The notes under the pieces: model-generated | Told to the model about the DNA's origin: nothing | What the model saw: the letters and a program-made list of their open reading frames with translations, nothing else | The model's database searches: none | Translations under genes and position numbers: made by a program | Assembly (NCBI RefSeq): GCF_030384665.1 | Contig: NC_083673.1 | Span: 939,501 to 1,003,500 of the forward strand | Reading direction: 5' to 3' | DNA from: Lodderomyces elongisporus | Lineage: Eukaryota; Ascomycota; Pichiomycetes; Serinales; Debaryomycetaceae | DNA: 64,000 bases | Shown here: in pieces, positions 32,311 to 43,617 of the stretch | How positions within the stretch are numbered: position 1 is the first letter of the stretch | Layout of the letters: each line of letters begins with the position of its first letter

Positions 32311-33108
32311 TTATGCCGTTTGTTCTTCTTCGACAACCAATAATGGTGCATTTTCACCGGCAGTCAGTCTAATGCCACCTACAATTGCCGCAACAACACT
32401 CCAGACCAACAAGATACCGGCAATAGTAAAGGCAAAGATCCATTGCAAGGCAAACACCTTATTCTCCAATTGTCCAATAGCCAAAGCAAACAACAAGTAG
32501 GAGAAACCCAATCCAGTGGCCCAATCGTTAAACACCAACAAGAAAAAGCCTGGCACAAGCAAAAAGTTCCAGATAAACACATTGGCCAAGATTCTGCCCC
32601 AAGTCTTGTGGATATGCAACCAAACAGCACCATTCCAAAAGATTGCATTGAGCAACCATGCCATTGGCAATGCTACAATGGGGACGTGGATCAATAGCCA
32701 GTTGCCCAATGGTCTCAAGCTAAAGGTCTTGTGTGCAAAGTACAAGACCAAGATGTTGAAAAAGTTCAAAATCAAGGTGATTTCAGAAAGGAAAAAGTGG
32801 CCCGATGAGAAAAACTCTGCCCAAATATAAGTAAGGACATTAAAGATTGGGAAATGCCACCCGACAACAGAAATGATGGAGATTCTGTATTCGTCAGGGA
32901 AGAAAATTTGTACAATGTAGACAATTTGCCACAAGTACAAAACACCCCAGTAGATGAAAAGAAGGAAATCTGAGGAGGTGTATGGAGTAAATGAAATGTG
33001 ACCCTCTGGGATACCAGTGTATGTCAAGCTTCCATAGATGGAAAGAAGTAAAGTAATCACTGACGTGAACTTGTATGCATTCAATTGCTCAGTAGTAGCT
33101 GTAGGCAT
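32311..33108 (-). CDS. Polytopic fungal membrane protein of unknown function
   Basis: The 265-residue product is almost wholly hydrophobic. I count seven or eight membrane helices, at about 13-30, 46-70, 75-95, 101-121, 129-152, 170-191, 193-209 and 214-240. Short N- and C-termini are hydrophilic; the end is acidic (VVEEEQTA). Aromatic residues, especially Trp, are frequent in the loops. It resembles the fungal DUF1774-type membrane proteins in size and topology, but I cannot confirm this and no function follows. The start at 33108 (MPTATTEQLNAYKF) is the first ATG. Confidence 0.78.
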   Translation of the reverse strand: MPTATTEQLNAYKFTSVITLLLSIYGSLTYTGIPEGHISFTPYTSSDFLLFIYWGVLYLWQIVYIVQIFFPDEYRISIISVVGWHFPIFNVLTYIWAEFFSSGHFFLSEITLILNFFNILVLYFAHKTFSLRPLGNWLLIHVPIVALPMAWLLNAIFWNGAVWLHIHKTWGRILANVFIWNFLLVPGFFLLVFNDWATGLGFSYLLFALAIGQLENKVFALQWIFAFTIAGILLVWSVVAAIVGGIRLTAGENAPLLVVEEEQTA

Positions 33109-34546
33109 TGTTTGTTTTTTTTATGTAGCTGAATGTACTCTTTTGAATAAAAAAACAGAAAATATTCGTTTTTGAAGTGTATGTGATTGGAAGGGAGGTG
33201 GAGTGAGTGTTGAGAAATGGTATGTTTAATCAGTTTTCTGCTTAATCAAATGATATTTGAGAATCAAGAGGAAAAAGAAGAAAGGAAAGAGAGACAAGAA
33301 AAAAGGAAAAAAGGAAAAAAGGAAAAGGGAAAATTATAGAAACTGTGAGATTGTAGATGGGTTTTATACTAAATTATTAAGGATGATGATAATAGTGTAT
33401 TGCAACGGAAAGGGGGGGGGGGGGAGAAGGAGGGGAAGGTTCAAGGTAAGAAAATAGAGGTGACTTACACCAATAATATAATATATCTATGTATCTAATT
33501 TCTATATGCCTATACTAAACACAACACACGCATAAGAAATGGAGTGATAAAATCAAAAAGTGTAAAGCTTGCGGGTGAGAGAGACGGAGAGAGTTAAATT
33601 GTGAATGGGCTTTTGAAAAAGAGGTGGAACTAAAAGAAGAAGAAGAAGAAGAAGAGGGAAGGCAAAGATTTGGCAAAATTAAATAAAATTAAATTAAAAA
33701 AAAAAAAAAGAAAATGTGAAATAGCAATCATAAGGTTGAAGAGACGTTGGACAATCTCTGAAACTGTGTAAATGATAGTACACAGCTACATTTATATATA
33801 ACCACCATATATTTGTATTTGTATTTGTATTTGTAATTTAGCAAACCCACACATTGTCTTTTAGCCACCATGCTCGTACTTTTATAGATCAATTAATAGG
33901 GATGACTATATAATTTTTTGATAGGTTTCTTTTTTTTTTGGGGGGGGGGGGATGGAATGGAAGGAATTGGGGAAGGAGGAGTGAAGTAGTCCTTGACTGA
34001 GATTGCTCCAGTTGCAAGGAACACTGGTCTCATACAACTCTCACCATTTCTCTATTCATTTCGCCATTTATTCTCCATTCTCCATTCTCCATTCTCCATT
34101 CTCCATTATTCTTCTTTCTTCTTCTTTCCTCGTACACAGTTGCACATTTTTTTCCTTCTTTCTTTCCTTCTTCTTTCGCATGCTTTTGCTTTCTCCCACC
34201 CCTCTCCCCCGCCCCGTGTTTCGGAATTTTTTCCCCTTTACAGACTTTGTGTCATAAAAAAATAGAGTAAGAGAATTACTTAGACAGAGGATAGTATTAA
34301 ATACATTCTTCCACCTTGTTCTTCTTCAACCTCACATCTTCATATCCTTTTCTACTTCTCTACAGGTAAACCCTTTGGTTCAACACATATTACAAAAAAG
34401 AAAAAAAAGAAATAGAAATAACAAAATAAAAAGTTCTCTTTTCTTCACCCAAATCTCTCTAACTTAAATTATTCAAGTATATGTAAAAAAGCCAGCTCCT
34501 CAAAAAAAAAAATAATAAATAAGAAAAAGCTACCTTCTATATCAGT
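33109..34546. other. Intergenic region (1.4 kb) with G-tracts and minisatellites
   Basis: No gene is recognised. It contains a G13 run (33412-33424), a T10G12 junction (33930-33951), GAA repeats (about 33638-33655), TTTGTA units (about 33808-33836), and five TTCTCCA heptamers (34071-34106). Confidence 0.55.
34071..34106. repeat. TTCTCCA heptamer minisatellite
   Basis: Five tandem copies of the seven-base unit TTCTCCA between GAD1 and the membrane-protein gene. Confidence 0.88.
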
Positions 34547-36244
34547 TTAACATGTTCCACGGTATGATGTCTTGTGTTTACCTGATTCATGACCAGTCTT
34601 TTCGTGTTGCTCCTTCTTTACTTGCGCAGTACCACCAGAAGCAATGGTCAACAACAACTCATGGATCGACTCGGTTCTTTGCTCCAGTGTCTTGTCCGCC
34701 TTTGTATGGTCATAGTTTCTCACAAATTCCGCTGCTTTAACCAACAACTCAGCAGACTTTGTACAATCACTCACAAGCTTGGACATAAGCGACAAACTCA
34801 TTGAGTTACGCACAACAACTCGCAAAATCTCAACATCATTTTCGGTTGGTGGCAAATGGTAGTTTGGAACAATGTAGCCATGCTTACGCAACAAGGTTGA
34901 AAACAACTCTTGAGGAACTTCAGGGTACTTATCTCTAAACTCTTTACTGAACCTAAATGCAACAACAGGCAAACCAGGCTCAAATTGTTGGTTAATAGTC
35001 CATATATCAGACAATTGGTGGTGCGATTCCTTTGTATATGCCTTCTTTTGACCAGCTTCATCTAGCCTCTTGTGAATGTTGGAAACTACTTCAAAGTATT
35101 TGGACTCAGACAAGTAATCAGACAACAATCTAGCATTCGACATACATCCATCAAATACAGCAGCATACCCTTCTTTACCCAAGGTCAAAAAGTTGTAGTA
35201 CTGCATAATCACTGGGAAACCCGGTCTTGAGAAATTCAAGCCAAAAGTCTCCTCTACACCACCCAAATAGTCCAAATTGAACTTCAATTGCTTGGGCAAT
35301 AAATCGGCATGTTTCCATATAACCCAACCCAAACCAACCGAAGTCATACCAAACTTGTGGCCCGAAGTATTAATCGAATCAACTCTATCAATACTGAAAT
35401 CCCACTTCAAATTGGGGAATGCAAATGGCGCAACAAATCCACCACTTGCACCATCAACATGGATTCTAATGTCCAACCCAGTCTCCTTCTCATGCTCATC
35501 CAAGAGTTGCGCAATCTCCTCCACTGGCTCAAACGCACCAGTAAATGTTGATCCAAGAATGACAAAAATACCAATGGTATTCTCATCTATATTCTCCCGA
35601 ATCTTGCTGGTATCGATTACATGACCTGATTCGGGTGAAATGGGAATCAATCTATTCTCGACATCGAAATAAACAGCAAATTTCTCCAATGCAACTTGAG
35701 CACAAGTAGCCATCAAGATATTAGGTTTACTAATATCCTTACCTTCAGCTAGTCTTTTTTCTTGCCATCTCTTCTTCAATGCCAACCCAGCCAACATAAT
35801 GGCTTCAGATGACCCAGTTGTAGCAGTTCCAATGGAGTCCACAATCTTGTTTCCTGCCTCATCTTTCCTGCTGGGAGCATGCCATAAATTGCTCAACATG
35901 GTGATGCATCTGGCCTGGATATCAATCAATGAAGGGTATTCATCATTATCAGCAAGATTCTTGGTCAAATTCTCCACTGCAATCTCAATTTGTGTTGGGT
36001 CAACCCAGGTATTGACAAATGAGGCAAGATTCAATGTTGGATTACCATCAAGCGTCAATTCCTGATTTAAATACTTGTGAATCAAACTACCATCCGAAGA
36101 CTTGAACGGAATTTCAAAACGAGGAATCAAACGTTGTGAATCGTATTGGTCAATGTATTCCAAATTATCCAATCTGGCCTTTGGTAAGTTTTTCAAAATA
36201 GTTGATTCCAATTCTAAGGAATTAATATGCTTGCTCAAAACCAT
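34547..36244 (-). CDS. GAD1: Glutamate decarboxylase
   Basis: This is a PLP enzyme that converts glutamate to 4-aminobutyrate, the first step of the GABA shunt; in yeast it supports oxidative stress tolerance. The 565-residue length agrees with S. cerevisiae Gad1 (585). The PLP lysine is in SINTSGHKFGMTSVGLGW (Lys297). The upstream aspartate that contacts the ring is in IRIHVDGASGGFVAPF (Asp264). The family block TATTGSSEAIMLAGLALKKRW is present near residue 140. In many GADs the ring-contact motif is DAASGGF; here it is DGASGGF, a conservative change. The start at 36244 is the first ATG. It diverges from SAC1 across a 3.4-kb spacer. Confidence 0.93.
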   Translation of the reverse strand: MVLSKHINSLELESTILKNLPKARLDNLEYIDQYDSQRLIPRFEIPFKSSDGSLIHKYLNQELTLDGNPTLNLASFVNTWVDPTQIEIAVENLTKNLADNDEYPSLIDIQARCITMLSNLWHAPSRKDEAGNKIVDSIGTATTGSSEAIMLAGLALKKRWQEKRLAEGKDISKPNILMATCAQVALEKFAVYFDVENRLIPISPESGHVIDTSKIRENIDENTIGIFVILGSTFTGAFEPVEEIAQLLDEHEKETGLDIRIHVDGASGGFVAPFAFPNLKWDFSIDRVDSINTSGHKFGMTSVGLGWVIWKHADLLPKQLKFNLDYLGGVEETFGLNFSRPGFPVIMQYYNFLTLGKEGYAAVFDGCMSNARLLSDYLSESKYFEVVSNIHKRLDEAGQKKAYTKESHHQLSDIWTINQQFEPGLPVVAFRFSKEFRDKYPEVPQELFSTLLRKHGYIVPNYHLPPTENDVEILRVVVRNSMSLSLMSKLVSDCTKSAELLVKAAEFVRNYDHTKADKTLEQRTESIHELLLTIASGGTAQVKKEQHEKTGHESGKHKTSYRGTC

Positions 36245-39200
36245 TGTGAAGTAATTGATTAGTATAGTTTAAGTTAAGTTTAGGGACAGTTTGTTTATTG
36301 TATATGTTGAATCGAACAAAAATTAAAAAATTAAGAAATTAAGAAATTAGAAAAAAGGTAAAAAAAAATTATTGTAAAGGAAACTGAAAAAATAGAAGGA
36401 AATTGTGGATTGTAATTGCTGTTTATATATAACGATATTGTCTGGTTCGTCCATCCTTTTTCTTCCCTACTTTTCCTACATTTCCTAATTCTCCACCCCT
36501 CCATCTAACCCTCACACACAAATATATTTCTTTTACATTGTCATTGGAAAACTCAATGGAAAAGGTCTAGTGTGTTCTATTTTTACTACTGCTAATACTA
36601 CTACTACTACTACTACTAGTACTACCACCGCTGCTGCTGCTGCTATCCCCGAAGCTTGCTATTCAGGTGGTATTGTGCGACTTTTCACTTATTCTATTAT
36701 TGTACAAAGCCACCTTAGTACTCTCTCCTTTTCCTCCTCCTCCTCCCCTATCCAATATAAAATTTATATGAAATATTGAATGCAAAACCTTATACGCCAA
36801 ATAGCAAAATGCCAAATGCCAAAATGCAAAATGCAAGATGCACATTTTACCCTCCTTTCGAATAGAACAACATTTTATGTGCACAAAATTTACTCTCTGT
36901 TTTCTTCACTTTACATTACTTCACTTCCTCTGTTTTCTTTTTTTCGCATATTTTGATTTGCTTTACAATGTATCTGGTCCCATGTCTAAGATTTCATCTT
37001 TATTTTCAAAAAGAAGAACACCCCTTTGTTTTCTCTTTGGGTATTGCCATAAAAAAAAAATTTACATTCAACTTGCGTTGTTTTTGCTAATGTAGTATGA
37101 TCCTGATATGACTACTAATTCATGAAATGAAAGATCCACCGTGTTTATTTACTTTAGTTGCTACACAATCGACAAAAATGATGTAATGGATTCACTAATG
37201 AGACGAGGCTTTAAATGTATAATATATCTGTGGAAGTGTTTGTGAATTAAATACTGAAAAAATATTCGGACATAACGACACAAATCGAAACTATCAATGG
37301 TCAATCTTGGTTACAGACCTTTTGGTAGCTCACTTTCAATTTTGATCTTCCTTTGTTTCTTTTATGTTCCCGTCTTTCTTTCTTTCTTTCTTTCTTTCCT
37401 TGTTTCTTTGCTCTAAAAACTATCGGCTGTAAAGAATATTGTCCTCTTGGTTGACAAGAGGAAGTTTTGTTGGTTTTGTGGCATTGAGCCCTACACACAT
37501 CTCTCCAAGTAGAGACATGTGGGGGTGATACACACCCTGAAACTAATTATATAAGCACAAATACAAGTATTTGGCAAAAACTATTGATGATTGCTCCAAC
37601 TACAAAAAGAAAAACGTGTAACTCATAAGCATTGTATAAAAGTAAAAAAAACAACACTTCCTTTGTCCGTTCCTCCTTCCGAAATAAAAGAAGGAAACAA
37701 AAAAAGAAAGAGAGAAAGAAAATGGATAGGCAGAAAGAGATGAAGGAAGCATGGAGAAAGGAAATAGGAAGGGCAAATGTAATCACGTGACTATCATATT
37801 AAAACTTTTGTTGAATTTACATTTGACTATGATTCAATGAACCACTGAAGATAAGAAAGATGACCCCCCCCCCTCCGCTCCTCCCCTCCAAGAATACCTA
37901 TAGAATTGCAAACCTTAATTGTTTTGCCAAGCGTCAATGGAAAGGCAAGGTGAACAGTTTTCAACCAACAGAATCCTAAAAGAAAGTAACAGAAAGTACA
38001 GAGTAGTCTCAAAGATGTCTCAAAGAAGTCTCAAAAAAGTCAGCTAGTTGGCCGTCCTACTATTTGCATTGCAAGAGTATCATATGCAACCTATCCACAC
38101 AAAATGGTTTTTATAAAAAGTGAAAAATTAATCACATATAAATGTTTTAAATCTACCTGATAAACTGTATAGTTTTCAGTCATTTTCTGTTTGCAGTGAA
38201 ATGGTATTGTTGCCTGATATTCAACTCGTATTTGGTGCCAGTGTCAATAATCGATTGATATTCTTGTTTTCTACTTGCCTATTTTATTGCTCATATAAGT
38301 TAATCCTTTACTTGATTCTTTGAATCACACACTTACAGACACTTACACACACATATATATATGTATATGTAGATACTATTACTTGAGCTCTAGTTGCCAC
38401 CATTTTTGTCGATATACAATATTGATAAAGTGAAAGTTTTGACATTGGGAACCAAAAAAAACAAAACACTCTTAACAAATTGCAACTCTTTAAATGATAA
38501 ATTAAAAAGAATATAAAGGAGTCTTCAATGCACAATACTTGCTGGCGTCTCTTGCCCTTTTTTTGTTTGTCTCTCCCGTCTCCATACTTCTTTTCTACAC
38601 CATGCCAACCAAATTCAGTGAGACAGTATTGGGAAATGTGTGCAAATATATACACCAACTTGTATTAGTTCAGCTTGAGAGACCAAAGTAGAGAACAACT
38701 CTAGATTTCAACGATATCTATTAATCACTCAGCATCGGTTGCAAAAAAAAAAAAAAAAAGGAACCAAAAACAGAAGAGAAAGAAAAGAGGAAGGAAAAAA
38801 AATGCAGAGCAATTCGTCAATTCTTTCCTTCTATTTTTCACGTGCAATTTATCTTTATTATCCCTGTGAATAAAACACTTTAGCTTTGACTATTTCCGAC
38901 ATTTGTTTTTGGTAAATTTGGTATCAACAAGCATATCAACAAGCTTGTTCATTCATCTCCAAGTTGTCTTTTATTTTACAATAAAATTGGCCAAGTCACT
39001 AAGAGAGTATTCATTGTTCTCAACAACAACGGTGTCAATCGTCCTAATTTACTAATATTGTATTTACCATGGTTAAGTATATACTATCTCTGTTTCCCTT
39101 TCTATTGTTCACTTCTTCTCTAATTCTCTTTCTCACACTCGCTCACTCACTCACTCACTCACTCTCTATTAATTTCATTATTCAATTTATTTTTCCACAT

Positions 39201-39613
39201 TCGAACGTTGTTATAAACGTTGATTAATTTTCCAGGAAAGCAAAAAAATCAACAGAATCAAAGAGAAAAAAAAATAATAATAATAATAAATAAAAAATAT
39301 TAATAATAAAACAACACCAAATTGGGTAAATTGTGTCTGGATCGTCAACCATCAACTACTACAACCAATACCATTATAAATTTGATATTTTCTTTATTTT
39401 CACATTAATCCATTTACAATCTACATTTTCCACTTTCCACTTTCCACTTTTCACCACCCTCTTTCCACCTTGCCCACCCCCACTGGTATTTATTTATATA
39501 TAGACCAACCAACACAATCACACAATAATAACATTCACCAGTAAAAAATCATTTTTCATTAGTCCAAAATAAACTAGAATCAATTAAAAAAAACAAAAAG
39601 ATTGAAGAAAAAA
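36245..39613. other. 3.4-kb divergent intergenic region, no gene recognised
   Basis: This is the spacer between GAD1 and SAC1. It contains ACT/TAC triplet repeats (about 36579-36640), TTTC repeats (about 37372-37398), a C10 run (37864-37873), an A17-type run (about 38743-38759) and a TCAC repeat (about 39139-39163). I find no tRNA or convincing CDS; short frames here lack ATG or are repeats. Confidence 0.55.
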
Positions 39614-41455
39614 ATGGTATTGACTCATTCGGCTACAAGCGATGGCTCTCATATTTTCCACAATAATCTCACAAATAAATATCTCTTGATTGCAAATAAT
39701 GGCAACACCATTGAAGTCTCAAGCTCTTACCCTGCTGGGTATACACAAGAAACTAAACCAGAAGTCATTTCATGCATTATAGGTCTTATTCGATTGAAAC
39801 TTGGAGCATATGTCATTGTTGGTACCAAGCATTCCGTTACAGGTTCAGTCTTGGGTAATGACATTGCATCCATTGATGGATACAGAATCTATGCTGTGGG
39901 CCATAATCAACTCTCCAACACTAGTGCCAGCACGGAAGAAAAGCAATATTTGGAACTTTTGAATAAACAGTTGCGCAATGCCACGTTGTTTTACTCAATC
40001 CATAATAGATATGACTTGACCAACTCATTACAAAAACAATTCACTAATCAACACCCTAAAATTGACGACAGGTTTTGGTGGAACAAATACTTGTCTGAAC
40101 CAATTGCCCACGTGGACTTGGGGTTTGAATTTACCACGCCAATTATTTACGGTTACTTTAAATCACACTCGACCAAGTTTAATGGCAAGTCCTTGCAATT
40201 TGCCTTGTTAACTCGTCGTTCAACTTCGAGGGCAGGCACCAGATATTTCCGTCGTGGTATTGACATTGACGGAAATGTTGCCAACTTTAACGAGACTGAA
40301 CAGATATTCACCTCAGAAGAAAACCACGTCTTTTCAATTTTGCAAACAAGAGGCTCTGTACCCGTTTATTGGGCTGAAGTGAACAACTTGAAGTACAAGC
40401 CAAATTTGGAAATAAGCTCTCAATCATCAAGAGAAGCAACTGAAAGGCACTTTGCCCAACAAGTTGCCCTTTATGGAGACAACTATCTTGTCAATTTGGT
40501 CAACCAAAAGGGTTATGAAAAGCCGGTTAAGGATGCTTATGAACAAGCAGTGGAGAATTTACCAGAGAAATTGCGCCAACACGTTAATTACATCTATTTC
40601 GATTTTCATCACGAGTGCAAAGGAATGAAATTTTACAAAATTGGGCTCTTGTTGGAACGCTTGACCAACTTGGGCTATACCTCTGATAATTACTTTGAAA
40701 TCGATCTTGCTACAAAGCAAATTATTAGTTTACAAAACAAGATTGTTAGAACAAATTGTATGGATTGCTTGGATAGAACCAATGTTGTTCAAGGTACAAT
40801 TGGTCGCTGGTTTTTGCAAACACAATTGGTGAAACAGGGCTATATTTACAATGGTAAACCATTTGAAGCAATTGATCCCAAATTCAATTTGTTTTTCCAA
40901 AACTTTTGGGCAGATAATGCAGATGCAGTAAGTTGTGCCTACTCTGGTACCGGTGCGTTAAAGACTGATTTCACTAGGTTGGGCAAGAGAACGTATAAAG
41001 GTGCATTTGATGATTTCTGCAACTCTGTCACTCGTTACTATAAGAACAATTTGGCCGATGGAAGCAGACAAGACTCTTATGACTTGTTTCTTGGTAAGTT
41101 CAAGCCTTTCCAAGATTCAGTTAAATCACCATTCATTGATAGAAAAGCACCCATATTTCAATTATTGCCGTATTTGATGGGAACTTCACTTTTGATCCTC
41201 CTTGCAATACTTTACTCACCACGGGGCTCGCTATTTAGTTTTAAAAATTTGTTCTTGATTGGGTTGGTACTTTTTTTCAATATCAGAAGTTTACAATATA
41301 TTTTCAAGAATGGGTTCCAATTTGTCGATTGGCCGAAATTAGTTCCATTGGATTACTTGAAGAAAGAGGAAGTATACGACGGTACTGGTAAGTTTGTTGG
41401 TATCAAGTATGACAAAACCGAACATTTCAAAGGAATTAGTAAGAAGAAGAATTGA
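39614..41455 (+). CDS. SAC1: Phosphatidylinositol phosphate phosphatase of ER/Golgi
   Basis: The enzyme dephosphorylates PI4P (also PI3P and PI(3,5)P2) at the ER and Golgi, and so sets up lipid counter-transport. The 613-residue protein carries the Sac catalytic CX5R motif, RTNCMDCLDRTNVVQ, with Cys382 and Arg388. Two membrane helices at about 509-531 and 540-560 lie near the C-terminus, as in Sac1, followed by a short cytosolic tail ending KGISKKKN with C-terminal lysines. The frame continues four codons upstream to a TTG, so ATG 39614 (MVLTHSATSDGSH) was chosen. Length matches S. cerevisiae Sac1 (623). Confidence 0.95.
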   Translation: MVLTHSATSDGSHIFHNNLTNKYLLIANNGNTIEVSSSYPAGYTQETKPEVISCIIGLIRLKLGAYVIVGTKHSVTGSVLGNDIASIDGYRIYAVGHNQLSNTSASTEEKQYLELLNKQLRNATLFYSIHNRYDLTNSLQKQFTNQHPKIDDRFWWNKYLSEPIAHVDLGFEFTTPIIYGYFKSHSTKFNGKSLQFALLTRRSTSRAGTRYFRRGIDIDGNVANFNETEQIFTSEENHVFSILQTRGSVPVYWAEVNNLKYKPNLEISSQSSREATERHFAQQVALYGDNYLVNLVNQKGYEKPVKDAYEQAVENLPEKLRQHVNYIYFDFHHECKGMKFYKIGLLLERLTNLGYTSDNYFEIDLATKQIISLQNKIVRTNCMDCLDRTNVVQGTIGRWFLQTQLVKQGYIYNGKPFEAIDPKFNLFFQNFWADNADAVSCAYSGTGALKTDFTRLGKRTYKGAFDDFCNSVTRYYKNNLADGSRQDSYDLFLGKFKPFQDSVKSPFIDRKAPIFQLLPYLMGTSLLILLAILYSPRGSLFSFKNLFLIGLVLFFNIRSLQYIFKNGFQFVDWPKLVPLDYLKKEEVYDGTGKFVGIKYDKTEHFKGISKKKN

Positions 41456-42049
41456 TGGAGGGGGAGAGATCATCCGACTATTGTAAATTAATAAGATATA
41501 TTGTATACAATAAATAATGGAAAAGTGGAAAAAGAAACATACAAAAGGAGAAAAAAAAAAGATAAAGAGAAAAAGGTTCTGGTATCTAGCTTAAGTTATA
41601 TTCTAGTTCACTAAAGGGATAATACAAAGTGCCGTTCTTTTTGTTGCATACATTTTTTTTACTCATTCGAGGTTTAAGCTCATTTCGTTATAATACATTT
41701 GGTTTTTGTTTGTTTAAAGTATGATTCACTCGAATCAATTTTTTTCTATTTTTCTATTTTTCTTTTTTTCTTTTCTTTTGAATAGATTTCTATTAAAGGA
41801 TTTGATAAAAGTGACGCGCATAGAGAGGAAAAATTTACATGAAGAAAAAACAAAACAACCAAAATAAAATAAAATAAAATAAAACAAAATTAAAAAAACA
41901 AAACAAAACAAAAAACAAAAGAATTAACGATCCACTTCTTTTTTTCTTTTTTTACAACCGTAATTTGTTAGAGTACATATTTTTGATTGAAATTGTCAAT
42001 ATTATTGACTGTCCCAACTTTGCCACCCGTGCTCTCCCTTCCACCACAA
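41456..42049. other. Intergenic region (594 bp)
   Basis: This is AT-rich DNA between SAC1 and DAM1 with AAAAT and AAAAC repeats at about 41858-41925. It includes the 3' end of SAC1 and the DAM1 promoter. No gene is seen. Confidence 0.5.
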
Positions 42050-42889
42050 ATGTCTTCATCACGACCCACAACACCTGGCACAGATACACGTCGTCATAGT
42101 CGTCGACACTCTCGGCGCTCTTCTGGTGTAGCACAACAACAGAATCAACAACAATTCACCCCGCAGTCACCTTTCCATTACCCCGTTGATGCCAACAATT
42201 TACCCATGGACTCACCATTTATGGTTGAAAAGTTTAAAGCTATAGCTGATTCAATGGAGGAACTAGACCTCAACATGCGCGACCTCCAACAAATTCATTC
42301 TGCGATATCGTCACTGTTTAATGAATCATTTGCGAGTTTTCTTTATGGACTCTCAATTACCATGTGGTGTGTGGATTTTGCATCTGTGCCCAGTAGAGAC
42401 GAGTGGGCAAGAATTGAGGCCGACAAAAAGAGGAAAGACGAGGTAATGGAATTAAAAAGAAGATTGGACGAGGCAGAACGAATGAACCAAGATCTTAAAG
42501 CAAGATTGGCCCAAGAGTCAAAACAAAATCAAGCAAAAACAGACGTTGCAAAAAGAGCACGGGGTCAAACAAATAACATCAAGGAAAACACTACTTATCG
42601 TGTATCTAAGCCAGCTTCTAACCAAGGTGATTTTCGACGAGTATCGCGGATACCTCAACCTACAATTGCAAGAAGTATTGGAGCAACAAGAGAAGCACCA
42701 AAGACAGGGCCAAATTTGAACCAGCCTCCGCGTTATATGAAGGGACTTTATGACCAGATTAACAACAATAATAACATCGTTACCGGTGGTAGTGGCACCA
42801 ACTTGAACCCGATTTCCAAAAGGAGTGCAATGGCACCACCGTCATCAAGAAGACCTATGAAAAGTTCACAACGACCGCCATTTCGCTAG
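42050..42889 (+). CDS. DAM1: DASH/DAM1 kinetochore complex subunit Dam1
   Basis: Dam1 couples kinetochores to microtubule plus ends as part of the DASH ring and is a target of the Ipl1 kinase. The 279-residue protein has the conserved block at 57-112, including LDLNMRDLQQIHSAISSLF and NESFASFLYGLSITMWCVDF, which is diagnostic. An Arg/Ser-rich N-terminus (RRHSRRHSRRSS) holds possible Ipl1-type sites. A short coiled coil follows at about 118-160, then a basic low-complexity tail. The frame is open further upstream, but only from a TTG; ATG 42050 (MSSSRPTTPGTD) is the natural start. S. cerevisiae Dam1 has 343 residues. Confidence 0.92.
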   Translation: MSSSRPTTPGTDTRRHSRRHSRRSSGVAQQQNQQQFTPQSPFHYPVDANNLPMDSPFMVEKFKAIADSMEELDLNMRDLQQIHSAISSLFNESFASFLYGLSITMWCVDFASVPSRDEWARIEADKKRKDEVMELKRRLDEAERMNQDLKARLAQESKQNQAKTDVAKRARGQTNNIKENTTYRVSKPASNQGDFRRVSRIPQPTIARSIGATREAPKTGPNLNQPPRYMKGLYDQINNNNNIVTGGSGTNLNPISKRSAMAPPSSRRPMKSSQRPPFR

Positions 42890-42984
42890 GAAAAAAAAAA
42901 TGACATTGTCCTGTTATTTCCTTCTAAACAAATATTCATCTTGTTTTCTTATTTAATTGCTTTCCTCCTTTTTCTTTCCTTCTC

Positions 42985-43233
42985 TTAATCACCATGTATT
43001 AGTTTTAGCTTTAACTCATATTTCACTTGCTCAATTGTTTTCTTTTCTCTTGTAGCTATTATCAACAAATAGTCGAGATTATCGATCGAATTCATTATTC
43101 TTGTGCGCCTCCGTCTTTCGTGATCATTTCTGGGTAGTGAGCTAACAATATCAAGACCATTACCATCATCAAGGGATTTACTGGTGTGGCAAATGGCACG
43201 GTTTTCGTTACTGTTAGAAGCTTCCAAATTCAT
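42985..43233 (-). CDS. Possible small gene, 82 aa, unknown
   Basis: The frame starts at ATG 43233 (MNLEASNSNENRAICHTSKS) and ends at TAA 42985. Its composition is complex rather than repetitive, unlike most short frames in this window. A basic cluster (ERRRRTRIM) is followed by a likely helix (NSIDNLDYLLIIATREKKTI, then EQVKYELKLKLI). It sits tail-to-tail with DAM1 (95 bp) and head-to-head with GET2 (384 bp), a normal arrangement for a real gene. I do not recognise the product. It could also be a chance open frame. Confidence 0.45.
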   Translation of the reverse strand: MNLEASNSNENRAICHTSKSLDDGNGLDIVSSLPRNDHERRRRTRIMNSIDNLDYLLIIATREKKTIEQVKYELKLKLIHGD

Positions 43234-43617
43234 AAGAAGGATCAATTGCAGTTTGGGGTATTAATAAAGTGAAATATTTTCTATAATACGAGTTTCCATT
43301 TGTTTTCTGATTTCTGATTTCTGATTTCTGATTTTTTATGTTTTTGTGCGGAACTTTCATTCTACGGTACACAACACAAGTAACAAGAATACTCTCGCAA
43401 GTCACCAATTTTCGTTTTTCATAAAACAAAATTAGAAAACAAAAAAAAACAACAACAACACTATGCCTTACGCCTCAGTATTCAATCTTATTTCGCCCCC
43501 CCCCCCCCCCCCCCGTGTACAGCCTTGAGCCCATCAATTAAGAAGGAACATTTCAGATTACTCACATAGCAAGGAATTACAATTACAAACACACACACAC
43601 ACACACGCACCCGCACG
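43234..43617. other. Intergenic region upstream of GET2 with C19 tract
   Basis: It contains four TTTCTGA heptamers (about 43303-43333), a C19 homopolymer (43496-43514) about 100 bp before the GET2 start, and a CA repeat (about 43589-43606). No gene is recognised other than the possible small gene to the left. Confidence 0.6.
43496..43514. repeat. Poly-C tract (19 bp) in the GET2 promoter
   Basis: Nineteen uninterrupted C residues lie in otherwise AT-rich DNA, 103 bp upstream of the GET2 ATG. Confidence 0.9.

Noticed and set aside
43214..43429. Minus-strand 71-codon frame overlapping the possible small gene
   Set aside because: It runs through the TTTCTGA heptamer repeat and overlaps the better 82-codon frame.
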